A stretch of DNA of 41,608 nt from Streptomyces griseorubiginosus (GCF_017614965.1 NZ_WVUG01000042.1:1-41608); one strand, 5' to 3'; numbered from the stretch's first letter, positions 17,783 through 25,361 are shown. Notes: generated by a model from the sequence alone, not told the origin. Numbers and translations are program-made.

Positions 17783-18238
17783 TCACCGCCGCCGCACGCT
17801 CCAGTCGAAGCTCCCCCGGCACACCGGCGCTCCGGACGCATCGACGACCTCGACCTCGGTGGACAGCCGGACCCTGTCGGTCTCACGCGTCCACAGCGGG
17901 CGCAGGGCGTCGCGGGCCTCGTCCGTCAGACGACAGGAGGCCAGGAGCCGTCCGCGCGCCGGGGCGAGGAACTCCAGGGAGGCGGCTCTGCCGAGCGGCA
18001 CGACGCCCTCCATCTCACCGTCGTCGCCGCCGGCCGCGATGATCGCCGCCAGGCCGGTCGCGTCGATCAGGGCGACGAGCCCACTGGAGTGCAGCGAGCC
18101 GATGACGTTGGCCAGCTCCGGAGGCGTCCGCAGCGCCACCTCGGCCGCGGCGTCGGCGGCGCGGACGACCTCGATACCGGCGGTGCGATGCGCGGGTATC
18201 GGCTCCAGCAGCGTGCGGGCCAGCGCGGTCCTGTCCAT
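17783..18238 (-). CDS. Hotdog-fold thioesterase-like protein (DUF4442/PaaI type)
   Basis: This 151-aa protein looks like a small hotdog-fold acyl-CoA thioesterase. The pattern GIEVVRAADAAAEVALRTPPELANVIGSLHSSGLVALIDATG matches the first strand and the long hotdog helix; the HSSGLVALID segment corresponds to the HGG/HSS active region. The ATG at 18238 follows GAGG at about 9 nt. It lies 52 bp upstream of the PP2C gene on the same strand and diverges from the ribA operon. The acyl substrate is unknown. Confidence 0.72.
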   Translation of the reverse strand: MDRTALARTLLEPIPAHRTAGIEVVRAADAAAEVALRTPPELANVIGSLHSSGLVALIDATGLAAIIAAGGDDGEMEGVVPLGRAASLEFLAPARGRLLASCRLTDEARDALRPLWTRETDRVRLSTEVEVVDASGAPVCRGSFDWSVRRR

Positions 18239-18334
18239 GGCCGCAGCCTCGCACGGGCCGCTGGCCGGGAGGTGTCCACGAGGACAACAGCCCCCTCGTC
18301 GCGTCACGTGATCGACGCCACACGGGCATCGATG

Positions 18335-18387
18335 TTCAAAATTTGAAGCATATCGGCTATGGTCTGTCCATCAGATTCAAATTTGAA
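18335..18387 (+). promoter_or_regulatory. Promoter and twin TTCAAATTTGAA operators of the ribA operon
   Basis: TTCAAAATTTGAA (18335-18347) and the perfect palindrome TTCAAATTTGAA (18376-18387) lie 41 bp apart in otherwise GC-rich DNA. TTCAAA (18335-18340) and TATGGT (18358-18363), 17 bp apart, could be the -35 and -10. One operator would then cover the -35 and the other the transcription start region. AT-rich TTCAA/TTGAA palindromes are typical of MarR-family and similar winged-helix repressors. No such regulator gene is adjacent. Confidence 0.6.
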
Positions 18388-18412
18388 CAAGCCGTCGCCC
18401 TCGGGAGATGCC

Positions 18413-19054
18413 ATGACCGCCCACGCCCCAGCCGCCTCCGTCCGCACCCGCGTCACCATCCCGCTGCGCTTCCCCGACGGCTACGAAGTCACCACCGAGA
18501 CCGTCACCTTCCACGGGCTCGTCGACGGCAAGGAACACGTGGCGCTTGTCCTCGGTGATCCCGCCGCGGCCCCGGCGCCGCTGGTACGGATGCACTCGGA
18601 GTGCCTGACCGGGGACGTCTTCGGCTCCGCCCGCTGCGACTGCGGACCCCAGCTGCGCGAGGCCGTCGAGCGCATCGCCGAAACCGGCGGCGTCCTGCTC
18701 TACCTGCGTCAGGAAGGCCGCGGCATCGGCCTGTACAACAAGCTCGACGCCTACGCCCTGCAGGACGCGGGCCTGGACACCTACGAGGCCAACACCGCCC
18801 TGGGCCTGCCCGAGGACGCACGCGACTACACCGCCGCCGCCCAGATGCTCGGCGCGCTCGGCGTCACCGGACTCGACCTGCTCACCAACAACCCCGACAA
18901 GGCGGGCCAGTTGCGGGCCCTCGGCGTCGACGTCCGCCTCGTGCGGCCCACCGGCGTCCACACCACCCCCAGCAACCTGCGCTACCTCGACGCCAAGGTC
19001 CGCCGTACCCACCACACCCTCGACCTGCCCCTGGTCGCCGGCCTCGCCGGCTGA
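18413..19054 (+). CDS. ribA: GTP cyclohydrolase II (monofunctional)
   Basis: The 213-aa protein catalyses the first committed step of riboflavin synthesis, GTP to 2,5-diamino-6-(5-phosphoribosylamino)pyrimidinone plus formate and PPi. Zinc cysteines are C64, C75 and C77 in SECLTGDVFGSARCDCG. RQEGRGIGL, AYALQDAG with catalytic-type Tyr114, and LLTNNPDKAG are all present. Streptomyces is known to carry several GTP cyclohydrolase II copies, one with Tyr replaced by Met and an altered product; this copy keeps the Tyr. The DHBP synthase domain of the housekeeping fusion is absent. GGGAG precedes the ATG at 18413, and DUF2218 and reductase genes follow directly. Confidence 0.93.
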   Translation: MTAHAPAASVRTRVTIPLRFPDGYEVTTETVTFHGLVDGKEHVALVLGDPAAAPAPLVRMHSECLTGDVFGSARCDCGPQLREAVERIAETGGVLLYLRQEGRGIGLYNKLDAYALQDAGLDTYEANTALGLPEDARDYTAAAQMLGALGVTGLDLLTNNPDKAGQLRALGVDVRLVRPTGVHTTPSNLRYLDAKVRRTHHTLDLPLVAGLAG

Positions 19055-19077
19055 CGCCCTCACCCCGGAGGCACACC

Positions 19078-19365
19078 ATGCCCACGTCCCACGGCCGCGC
19101 CGCCACCGACGCCGCCCCGCGCTACGCCAAGCAACTCGCCTCGCACTTCGGCCGGAAGATCCCCACCGAGGAGCTGCCCGAAGGGCGCCACCGCCTCACC
19201 TTCCAGCAGACCGACGTCCTGCTGGAGCCCGCGCAGGACCACCTGCTGATCCGGGTGACCGCGCCCGACGCCTCCACGCTCACCACCATCCAGGACGTCG
19301 TGGCCGGCCACCTCGAACGCTTCGGCCGCCGCAACGAGTTGACGGTCGTCTGGGAGCAGTCATGA
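19078..19365 (+). CDS. DUF2218 domain protein
   Basis: This 95-aa protein has the DUF2218 signature near its N-terminus (PRYAKQLASHFGRK). The pattern of short strands (RHRLTFQQTDVLLEPAQDHL) and a C-terminal helix with ERFGRRNELTVVW also fits. CGGAGG stands before the ATG at 19078. It lies 23 nt after ribA and overlaps the reductase gene by 4 nt (ATGA), so it is the middle gene of a tight operon. DUF2218 has no established function that I know of. Its place between a flavin-precursor enzyme and a reductase hints at a redox or cofactor role, which is inference. Confidence 0.85.
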   Translation: MPTSHGRAATDAAPRYAKQLASHFGRKIPTEELPEGRHRLTFQQTDVLLEPAQDHLLIRVTAPDASTLTTIQDVVAGHLERFGRRNELTVVWEQS

Positions 19366-20309
19366 AGGCGGTCACGATCGACGGCTTCGGCGCCGAGCCG
19401 CGCCTCACCGACCTGCCCGTGCCGCAACCGGGCCCGGGAGAGCTGCTGGTACGCCTCCACGCGGCCGCGCTGAACCCCTTCGACTGGAAAGTGGCCGACG
19501 GCGCCCTCAAGGACGCGGTCGAGCACCACTTCCCCCTCGTCATGGGCTCCGACGGCGCCGGAGTGGTCGAGCGCATCGGCGAGGGCGTCAACCGCTTCCG
19601 CCTCGGCGACACCGTCTACGGCCAGTTCATGGACGTGGCCCGGGGACACGGCTCGTACGCGGAGTACGCCCTGGTCCCGGAGGACGGCAGGCTGGCCCGC
19701 ATACCCGAGGACCTGCCGTTCGGTGTCGCCGCTGCCCTGCCGACCGCCAGCGCCACCGCCTACCAGGCCATCGAGGCGGCCCGGCTGGACACGGGGCAGA
19801 TCATCCTCGTCAACGGCGCCTCCGGGGGTGTCGGTCAGTCGGCGGTCCAGTTCGCCGTCCACGAGGGCGCACGGGTGCTGGCCACCGCCGCCCCCGACAT
19901 CGCCGGCCACCTCCGCGACCTCGGCGCCCACGAGACCCTCGACTTCACCGCGGCACCCGTCGCCGAGCAGGTGCTGGCCGCGCACCCGGACGGCATCGAC
20001 GCCGTCCTGGACCTGATCACCCACCCCGGCGGAGACATCGACGCCTTCGCCGCCCTGCTCAAACCCGGCGGCCGGCTGATCAGCACCAACCACGCCGCCG
20101 ACCCCGAGGCCCTGGCCGCCCGTGAGATCCACGGCGTCAACCTCTCCAGCAGTCCGAGCCAGGCCGAACTCGCGGCCCTCGCCGACCTCGCGGCCGCCGG
20201 AAAGCTCCGCGTCACCGTCGACGCGGAGATCTCCCTGGCCGACGCCCCCGCCGCCGTGGCCCGCGCCCGCTCCGGCCACGCCCGCGGCAAGACGGTCATC
20301 CTGCTCTGA
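19362..20309 (+). CDS. NADP-dependent zinc-independent alcohol dehydrogenase/quinone oxidoreductase
   Basis: The 315-aa medium-chain reductase has the GroES-like N-terminal domain (PQPGPGELLVRLHAAALNPFDWKV) and MGSDGAGVVERIGEGVNRFRLGD. The Rossmann motif is ILVNGASGGVGQSAVQFAVH (about 147-166). The catalytic zinc ligands of true alcohol dehydrogenases are missing, as in quinone oxidoreductases. It starts inside the DUF2218 stop codon and ends the ribA operon. Reduction of quinones or reactive enones is likely. Paralogue: the similar enzyme at 38275. Confidence 0.9.
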   Translation: MKAVTIDGFGAEPRLTDLPVPQPGPGELLVRLHAAALNPFDWKVADGALKDAVEHHFPLVMGSDGAGVVERIGEGVNRFRLGDTVYGQFMDVARGHGSYAEYALVPEDGRLARIPEDLPFGVAAALPTASATAYQAIEAARLDTGQIILVNGASGGVGQSAVQFAVHEGARVLATAAPDIAGHLRDLGAHETLDFTAAPVAEQVLAAHPDGIDAVLDLITHPGGDIDAFAALLKPGGRLISTNHAADPEALAAREIHGVNLSSSPSQAELAALADLAAAGKLRVTVDAEISLADAPAAVARARSGHARGKTVILL

Positions 20310-20341
20310 GCCGTACGGTCACCCTGCTCTCAGCCCCACGG

Positions 20342-20518
20342 TCATCCGCGGCCCGGCTCCGCGTACTCGCGGTCCTCGCACTCCCCCTCGACGACGTCCC
20401 GCCTGTTCCGCCACCGGGGCACAGGAGTCGAGGTCCCGCGCGGGACGTAGACGTCCCCGCTCAGGCGGCGCAGCGGTGTCACCCGGCTGCGGATCCGTGA
20501 CGTTCCACTGGTGTTCAT
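20342..20518 (-). CDS. Small hypothetical protein (58 aa)
   Basis: The ATG at 20518 follows AGGGTGG and opens 58 codons, starting MNTSGTSRIRSRVTPLRRLS. The N-terminal half is basic and the C-terminal half acidic (DVVEGECEDREYAE). I do not recognise a family. Support comes from the ribosome binding site and from filling the space between the reductase and the membrane protein gene. It may be a small conserved actinobacterial protein or spurious. Confidence 0.4.
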   Translation of the reverse strand: MNTSGTSRIRSRVTPLRRLSGDVYVPRGTSTPVPRWRNRRDVVEGECEDREYAEPGRG

Positions 20519-20603
20519 GGTCCCACCCTGCGTCGCGGGAGCCGGCGCAACCAGGTCCCTCCCGCACGCAGGATCACCGGTCCCGGTAGCGGCACCACCA
20601 CCG

Positions 20604-21227
20604 TCAGCGGGAATACGCGGGCTCCCGGCGCACGACCCAGCCGTACACGACCACCGAGCACAGGGCCGCGAACGCGCACCACGTCGACACGAACTCCAGC
20701 CGCCAGAGCGCCCAGCACACCAGCGCCCCCACCCCGGCCAGCAGACCGAGTCCGCGCACCCATCGGTCGGTGGCCAGCAGCAGCGCGCCCACGGTGGCCA
20801 GCAGATACCCCGCCACGAGCACACCCCCGTGCGTCAGCCCGAGCACGTAACCGACGGTGTGGCCCCGGATCTCGGCGCGGACGGGACGGGTGGCGATGGC
20901 GTACGACAGCGCTGCGGCGGTCGCGACCCCGCTCGCCACGGGAACGGCGAGCCGGGCCCGGGCCTGTCGCGGACCCGCGCACAGCACGGCGAACGGCACC
21001 CACACCGCCAGCAGCGGAAAGGCGATCACCGCCCAGGCGACGGTGGCCGGACCGGTGCCGCCGCCGGCATGCCAGACCCACGCCTCGACCAGCTGATGGC
21101 CGCCCAGCAGCAACGGCAGCGCGGCCAGCGGCAGTTCACGCAGCCGACGTACCCGCGCCACACAGACGGCGCCGACGCCGGCGATCCCGGCGCCGGCGAC
21201 GAGATCGGCCGTCGCGCTCCAGCACAT
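20604..21227 (-). CDS. Polytopic membrane protein (DUF6629-like)
   Basis: From the ATG at 21227 the product is 207 aa and starts MCWSATADLVAGAGIAGVGA, as in a Streptomyces membrane family I recall as DUF6629. Six or so hydrophobic helices are visible, with LLLGGHQLVEAWVWHAGG and GHTVGYVLGLTHGG carrying conserved-looking histidines and a Glu/Trp pair. The start at 21227 is preferred over 21263 because of GGAG and the family N-terminus. Function is unknown. Confidence 0.75.
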   Translation of the reverse strand: MCWSATADLVAGAGIAGVGAVCVARVRRLRELPLAALPLLLGGHQLVEAWVWHAGGGTGPATVAWAVIAFPLLAVWVPFAVLCAGPRQARARLAVPVASGVATAAALSYAIATRPVRAEIRGHTVGYVLGLTHGGVLVAGYLLATVGALLLATDRWVRGLGLLAGVGALVCWALWRLEFVSTWCAFAALCSVVVYGWVVRREPAYSR

Positions 21228-21291
21228 GGCTCCACTCTGACCTCGACCGTGCCGCGCCGCCACGGCGGGACACCTGTGTGCGTACCGGTGC

Positions 21292-22317
21292 TCAGTCCGC
21301 CGGCGGCGGCCCGCTGGTCCCGCGTACCACCAGCTTCGGGTCCAACACGGCTTCCCGGGGCTCCAGTTCGGGTTCCTCCAGCCGCTCCACCGCGAACCGC
21401 ACCGCGTGTTCGGCCATCAGCACCGCGTCCTGCCGTACGGTCGTCAGGCCGATCGGCATCAGATGCGAGAGGTGGCTGTCGTCGTATCCCACGACGGACA
21501 TGTCCCGGGGGACCTCGACTCCGGCCCGGGTCAGCGGCATCAACAGGCCCATCGCGCACCGGTCGTTGCCCGCCAGGACGGCGGTGGGCAGGGGCAGGCC
21601 CCGGTCGCGCTCCTGAAGCAGCAGACGTCCGGTCTCGATGCCGGACTCCTCGGTGTGGTCGCCGGGCAGGACCCGCGCCTCCTCCTCCAGCCCGTGCCGG
21701 CGCATCGCCGCCCGGTAGGCACGCCGCCGTTCGGCCGACCCCGGTCCCCGGCCGCCGTCGATGTGCAGGATCCGGCGGTGGCCGAGTTCGACCAGATGGT
21801 CCATGGCCTGACGGACGCCCTTGCCCTCGGCGGAGTGGACGAAGTCCACGTGGGCGTGCGGGACCCGGCGGCTGACGGAGACGGCGACCGTGCGGCGCCC
21901 CAACTGGGCCAGGAAGGCGGGCTCGGCGAAGGAACCGAGGAGGATCACCGCCTCGCAGCGGTGACTGAGCAGCGCCTCGACGGCCTTCTCCTCGCTGCGG
22001 CCCCGGGTGGCGCCGGAGAGCAGGACCTCGTAGCCGAGCCGTTCGGCCTCGGGGTAGATGCCCTCGATCAGGTTCGTGTGGAAGGTCTGCTGGACGGTGA
22101 ACATGACGCCGAGCGTGCGGCTGCGGCCACGCGCCAGCAGCCGGGCCGCGCTGTCGGGCCGGTAGCCGATCTCGTCGGCCACCCGCAGCACCCGCTCCCG
22201 GGTCTCCTCGCTCGCGCCCGGCTGGTTGCGGAACACGATCGAGACGAGCGCCCGCGAGACGCCGGCCTTCTCGGCGACGTCCGCCATCGTGGGCCGCTGC
22301 TTGCCCGATGCTTCCAC
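21292..22317 (-). CDS. LacI/GalR-family transcriptional regulator
   Basis: The 341-aa repressor has the N-terminal LacI HTH (PTMADVAEKAGVSRALVSIVF, residues about 9-29) and hinge (ARLLARGRSRTLGV). A periplasmic-binding-like effector domain follows, with typical RILHIDGG and AVLAGNDRCAMGLLMPL segments. The GTG at 22317 follows GGAGGGTGG, a better site than any upstream ATG. It neighbours a membrane protein and a peptide gene rather than a sugar operon, so its target is not obvious. It is a candidate but unproven reader of the GAGCGCTC palindrome at 1863. Confidence 0.92.
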   Translation of the reverse strand: MEASGKQRPTMADVAEKAGVSRALVSIVFRNQPGASEETRERVLRVADEIGYRPDSAARLLARGRSRTLGVMFTVQQTFHTNLIEGIYPEAERLGYEVLLSGATRGRSEEKAVEALLSHRCEAVILLGSFAEPAFLAQLGRRTVAVSVSRRVPHAHVDFVHSAEGKGVRQAMDHLVELGHRRILHIDGGRGPGSAERRRAYRAAMRRHGLEEEARVLPGDHTEESGIETGRLLLQERDRGLPLPTAVLAGNDRCAMGLLMPLTRAGVEVPRDMSVVGYDDSHLSHLMPIGLTTVRQDAVLMAEHAVRFAVERLEEPELEPREAVLDPKLVVRGTSGPPPAD

Positions 22318-22385
22318 CTGTGACCACCCTCCGACGCCGCCCACCCTATTGGCATGACCTTGGGCTGAGGACATCGTACCCGGCT

Positions 22386-22407
22386 AGCGCGCACTAATAG
22401 AGCGCGC
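22386..22407. promoter_or_regulatory. AGCGCGC repeat in the LacI/peptide divergent region
   Basis: AGCGCGC occurs at 22386-22392 and 22401-22407 around an AT-rich centre (ACTAATAG). The GCGCGC cores form an inverted repeat. The element sits between the LacI gene and the 64-aa gene and may be an autoregulatory site. Confidence 0.35.
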
Positions 22408-22454
22408 GAGTGAAGGGTCGGACCATCGCCTGCACCATGAAGAGCGTCACCATC

Positions 22455-22483
22455 TTGACCGGTGACGCACCTCATGCGAGTCT
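22455..22483 (+). promoter_or_regulatory. Promoter of the 64-aa gene
   Basis: TTGACC (22455-22460) and GAGTCT (22478-22483) are 17 bp apart. The predicted transcript has a leader of about 50 nt ending in a strong ribosome binding site (CGGAGG). Confidence 0.4.
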
Positions 22484-22539
22484 GAGTCCCACGGCGGACC
22501 GAAGAACTCGATCCGCCAAGCGAACAGCGGAGGTTGACC

Positions 22540-22734
22540 GTGGAGATCCAGAGCACCCCGGACAGCGCTGCGGCCGCGCGTCACGCACGGTTCGGCACAT
22601 TGCCCGAGCGCATCCGCTACGAGGACATGACCGAGGAGAAGGCGGCCACACCGCACGACCCGGCGCGGGAGGCCTACAACCCCGAGGGCGCCTGGATGTC
22701 CTTCTCCTGCCTGGCAGCGGACCTCGGCCTGTGA
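22540..22734 (+). CDS. Uncharacterised 64-aa protein
   Basis: GTG at 22540 follows CGGAGG at six nucleotides, an excellent site. The product is acidic and hydrophilic up to about residue 50 (PERIRYEDMTEEK, DPAREAYNPEG). It ends with a short, more hydrophobic tail, WMSFSCLAADLGL, holding its only cysteine. No membrane helix or classical signal is present. It vaguely resembles small conserved Streptomyces proteins, but I cannot name a family. Leader-like acidic regions followed by a Ser/Cys-containing tail occur in RiPP precursors, but no modification enzyme is adjacent, so that reading is speculative. It diverges from the LacI gene. Confidence 0.7.
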   Translation: MEIQSTPDSAAAARHARFGTLPERIRYEDMTEEKAATPHDPAREAYNPEGAWMSFSCLAADLGL

Positions 22735-22788
22735 GACGCCTGCGCCGACCGGGGATTCATCACCTGTCAGGACGGTGATGTCGATGCA

Positions 22789-23229
22789 CTAGTGCCAGTT
22801 GCTGATCCTGACGTCCTGGGGTGCCGGGTCGCCCTTTCCCGTCTCGACGAGCTTCTTGAGGCTCATCAGGAAGGTCGCCCACTTGGTGCTGCAGTGGTAC
22901 ATGAACTCCACCGGCTCCCGCCAGCCTTCGTGCCGGAAGAGGACGATCGTGTAGCCGCCCTCCTGCTTCAGGTCGAAGCGGATGTGGGTGCCGACCCATT
23001 CCTCGGGACCGTCGACGACCTCCCAGCGCACCAGCTCGCGGGGCCGGGCCTCCAGGACCTTGATGTCGAAACCGCCGGGCTCGAAGCGGAACCGGACCAC
23101 TCCCCCGGTCTCGGGGTCGCCGTCGGTGTCCTGGGTCCACCAGTTCGCCAGCCCGTCGATCGTGGTCAGGGCCGCGTAGACCTCGTCGGGAGACGAGGTG
23201 ACGCCGATCCTGTGCAGGATGTCCACCAT
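22789..23229 (-). CDS. SRPBCC-family (AHSA1-like) protein
   Basis: This 146-aa START/Bet v 1-like protein begins with the family pattern RIGVTSSPDEVYAALTTIDGLANWW. It has central strands (FRFEPGGFDIKVLEARPREL) and ends in the long C-terminal helix (TKWATFLMSLKKLVETG). AAGGAG precedes the ATG. It lies 53 nt after the ArsR gene on the same strand. ArsR plus SRPBCC operons are common in Actinobacteria. The hydrophobic ligand is unknown. Confidence 0.88.
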   Translation of the reverse strand: MVDILHRIGVTSSPDEVYAALTTIDGLANWWTQDTDGDPETGGVVRFRFEPGGFDIKVLEARPRELVRWEVVDGPEEWVGTHIRFDLKQEGGYTIVLFRHEGWREPVEFMYHCSTKWATFLMSLKKLVETGKGDPAPQDVRISNWH

Positions 23230-23282
23230 GTCGATATCTCCTTCTCGGATGCTTCTCGGGCGCCCTCCGCGCTCGCGCGCGG

Positions 23283-23624
23283 TCAGCGCTCCTGGTTACG
23301 GCGCTGGATCGCCTCGGCGATCCGCTTGATGCGTTGGAGGCGGGCGTCCCAGGCGGCGCCGACCGCTGACAACTGGGCGACGGCCCGGGCGAGTTGGGCT
23401 TCGTCGACCCGGTAGAGACGCTCGCGTCCGGACGGGGTGACATGGACCAGTCCGACCCGGCCGAGCACGAGGAGGTGCTTGGCCACGGCCTGCCGGGTGA
23501 CCGGCAGTCGCTCGCTGAGCGTGGTCGCCGTACCGCCGCCGTCGGCCAGCAGCAGATCGAGCATCCGCCGGCGTATGGGGTCGCCCACCGCCGACCAGAG
23601 TTCGTCGTCGACGGCGGCGCTCAC
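23283..23624 (-). CDS. ArsR-family transcriptional regulator
   Basis: The 113-aa winged-helix protein has LWSAVGDPIRRRMLDLLLADG, the recognition region LPVTRQAVAKHLLVLGRVGLV, and the wing VTPSGRERLYRVD. No metal-binding cysteine motif (ELCVCDL type) is seen, so it senses something other than classical metals. The GTG at 23624 overlaps the stop of the upstream SRPBCC gene (GTGA), implying coupled translation. It probably binds the two palindromes upstream of the operon. Confidence 0.92.
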   Translation of the reverse strand: MSAAVDDELWSAVGDPIRRRMLDLLLADGGGTATTLSERLPVTRQAVAKHLLVLGRVGLVHVTPSGRERLYRVDEAQLARAVAQLSAVGAAWDARLQRIKRIAEAIQRRNQER

Positions 23625-24085
23625 GGCGTCGACACCACCCGGTCGACGTAGGTGACGAGCCGCGGCAGGAAGTGGTCCCAGCCCGTGACGTGCTCGCGGT
23701 AGCGCTCTTCGAGTACGGCGGCCTCCCAGCCGTTCTCCCGGAAGCCGCCCTCGGAGAACCGCAGCAGCGTGCCCGTGCCGGAGGGGACCAGGTCGAAGGT
23801 CACCAGCAGCGAGTTGTCGACCGACGCGACCTCGCCCTCCTCGTACGCCCACCGGAAGGAGAAGCGCCGGGGCGGGTCGGCCTCCAGCACCGTGAGAGGT
23901 ACGACCTTCGCCGCCGGGGTCGTTCGGTCGCCGAACACGACGACCCCGGTGGCCCCCGGCTCCGGCTTGAGCTCCGCCTCGTCCGGCCACCACTGCTGGA
24001 GGTGTTCGGGCGTGCTGATCACCTCGTAGACGACCTCGGGTGCGGCCTCCACGTAGATCTCGCGCTCGATGCTGCCGTACTCCAT
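23621..24085 (-). CDS. SRPBCC-family (AHSA1-like) protein, first gene of ArsR operon
   Basis: The 154-aa protein shows EREIYVEAAPEVVYEVISTPEHLQQWWP at its start, FSFRWAYEEGE in the middle and a C-terminal helix (LEERYREHVTGWDHFLPRLVTYVDR), matching the AHSA1/SRPBCC fold. It differs clearly in sequence from the SRPBCC protein at 22789. GGAGTGAGGG upstream fits the ATG at 24085. It leads a three-gene leftward operon (SRPBCC, ArsR, SRPBCC) whose promoter has two related operators. A small-molecule binding or detoxifying role is likely but unknown. Confidence 0.9.
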   Translation of the reverse strand: MEYGSIEREIYVEAAPEVVYEVISTPEHLQQWWPDEAELKPEPGATGVVVFGDRTTPAAKVVPLTVLEADPPRRFSFRWAYEEGEVASVDNSLLVTFDLVPSGTGTLLRFSEGGFRENGWEAAVLEERYREHVTGWDHFLPRLVTYVDRVVSTP

Positions 24086-24102
24086 CCGCCCTCACTCCAT
24101 TC

Positions 24103-24163
24103 GCAACCTTTGGTTGCACATCAGCGTACGCCCGGAGCGACGAACACGCAACCATTCGTTGCG
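24103..24163 (-). promoter_or_regulatory. Twin ArsR-type operators
   Basis: GCAACC-TTT-GGTTGC (24103-24117) and CGCAAC-CATTC-GTTGCG (24147-24163) share the pattern CGCAACC-TT-GTTGC and have centres 45 bp apart. The first lies just upstream of the ribosome binding site of the SRPBCC gene. They are the likely binding sites for the ArsR protein encoded in the operon. Confidence 0.65.
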
Positions 24164-24174
24164 CGACGGCCCCG

Positions 24175-25230
24175 TCAGGACAGCGGGGGCGGCGGCAGTT
24201 GGAGGTGGCGCACATCCTCGGGGACGGGCCCGCCGGGGCGGAACAGGGGGGCCGACTCGCCGTCCGCGGCCGTGGCCGGCGCGTCGGTCAGGCGCATGCG
24301 GTCGCGCAGGCGGCCGTAGAAGTCGGCGGGGCTGAGCCTGACCAGGCGCAGCGGCTCGGGTGCCGCGATCACGCCGATCCAGTCCCCGGGTTCGAGGACG
24401 CCGCGCGGCTGGCCGTCGACGCTGACGGCGGCGCGCCCGGAATGGGGCAGCACGCGCAGGGCGATCGGCTCGTCGGCGTTGGCGATCACCGTGCGGTTGA
24501 ACGTCATGTGCGGGGCGACCGGCGTGAACACCACCGCGCGCATCCGGGGCGAGAGCACCGGCCCCCCGGCCGCGAAGCTGTAGGCGGTCGAGCCCGTGGG
24601 GGTGGCGACGATGAGACCGTCGGCGGAGTACGAGGCCAGCAGCCGGCCCGCGATGTAGACGCCGACGGCCACCTGGCGGTCCCGGGCCAGCTTCTCCACC
24701 ACGATGTCGTTGAGCGCGGTGACGTCCAGCGCCACGCCCCAGGAGTCGTCGGCAGCGGACCGCGGCGGTGGCGGCGGCAGCGCGGGGCCCCGGCCGTAGC
24801 ACAGGATCTGCTCCATGTCGGAGGGCATCTCCAGCGGCCTGGACGCCCGCATCGTCAGGGTCATCCGCTCCTCGCACTCCGAGCGCCCGGCGTGCACGGC
24901 GTCCAGCGCCCGTTCGACCTCGGTGACCGGGGTCTCGGTCAGGAAGCCGACCTTGCCGAGGTCGACGCCGAGGACCTGGATGTTCTTCTTGGCCGCGATA
25001 CGGGCGCCGCGCAGGAAGGTGCCGTCCCCGCCGAGGGTGACGATCAGGTCGGGACTGCCCGCGGCCCGCATCTCCTCCCAGCCGCTTCGGCGGCTGCCCT
25101 GTCCCTGCCACACGTCGATGTCCACGCAGCCGATGTCGCGCCGCGCGCACCATTCGCGCACGGCCTGCGCTCCCGACACCGCCTCGGGACGTCCTTCGTG
25201 CACGACGAGTCCCAACCGGCTGATCGGCAT
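24175..25230 (-). CDS. nadK: NAD kinase (PpnK/NadK family)
   Basis: The 351-aa enzyme phosphorylates NAD to NADP. The GGDG motif (TLGGDGTFLRGAR, 65-77) binds the phosphate donor, and VATPTGSTAYSFAAGGPVL is the second family block. ALNDIVVEK replaces the usual NE-x-V pattern. A proline-rich insertion (ALPPPPPRS) before this block is unusual and makes the protein longer than the common 290-310 aa. GGGAG before the ATG at 25230 decides the start; the upstream ATG at 25275 has no ribosome binding site. Streptomyces usually carry more than one NAD kinase, so this may be the accessory copy. Confidence 0.88.
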   Translation of the reverse strand: MPISRLGLVVHEGRPEAVSGAQAVREWCARRDIGCVDIDVWQGQGSRRSGWEEMRAAGSPDLIVTLGGDGTFLRGARIAAKKNIQVLGVDLGKVGFLTETPVTEVERALDAVHAGRSECEERMTLTMRASRPLEMPSDMEQILCYGRGPALPPPPPRSAADDSWGVALDVTALNDIVVEKLARDRQVAVGVYIAGRLLASYSADGLIVATPTGSTAYSFAAGGPVLSPRMRAVVFTPVAPHMTFNRTVIANADEPIALRVLPHSGRAAVSVDGQPRGVLEPGDWIGVIAAPEPLRLVRLSPADFYGRLRDRMRLTDAPATAADGESAPLFRPGGPVPEDVRHLQLPPPPLS

Positions 25231-25266
25231 GTCGTCTCCCGGGCTGCCGTGGTCTGTCTGCGGGCT

Positions 25267-25361
25267 CTGTGACATGGTCACAGCTTTCGCAGGCGCCTGC
25301 CATGAGGCGTACGGACAAGCACTCCCCAGGCCCTGTCGGGTCATCTGTGTTCGAGATGACC
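25267..25361. promoter_or_regulatory. Palindromes in the nadK/MFS divergent region
   Basis: The 250-bp gap between nadK and the MFS gene holds three dyads. They are CTGTGAC-ATG-GTCACAG (25267-25283), GCAGGCGCCTGC (25289-25300) and a 7-bp-arm hairpin GGTCATC/GATGACC (25339-25361). The first looks Crp-like, but its TGTGA/TCACA spacing is 5 rather than 6. No coding sequence is visible in the gap. Confidence 0.45.

Noticed and set aside
22540..22734. A lanthipeptide or lasso peptide precursor
   Set aside because: No modification, protease or export gene is adjacent and only one cysteine is present, so a RiPP label is not supported.
25268..25282. A Crp site (TGTGA/TCACA)
   Set aside because: The spacer is 5 nt, not the 6 nt of Crp sites; kept only as an unassigned dyad.
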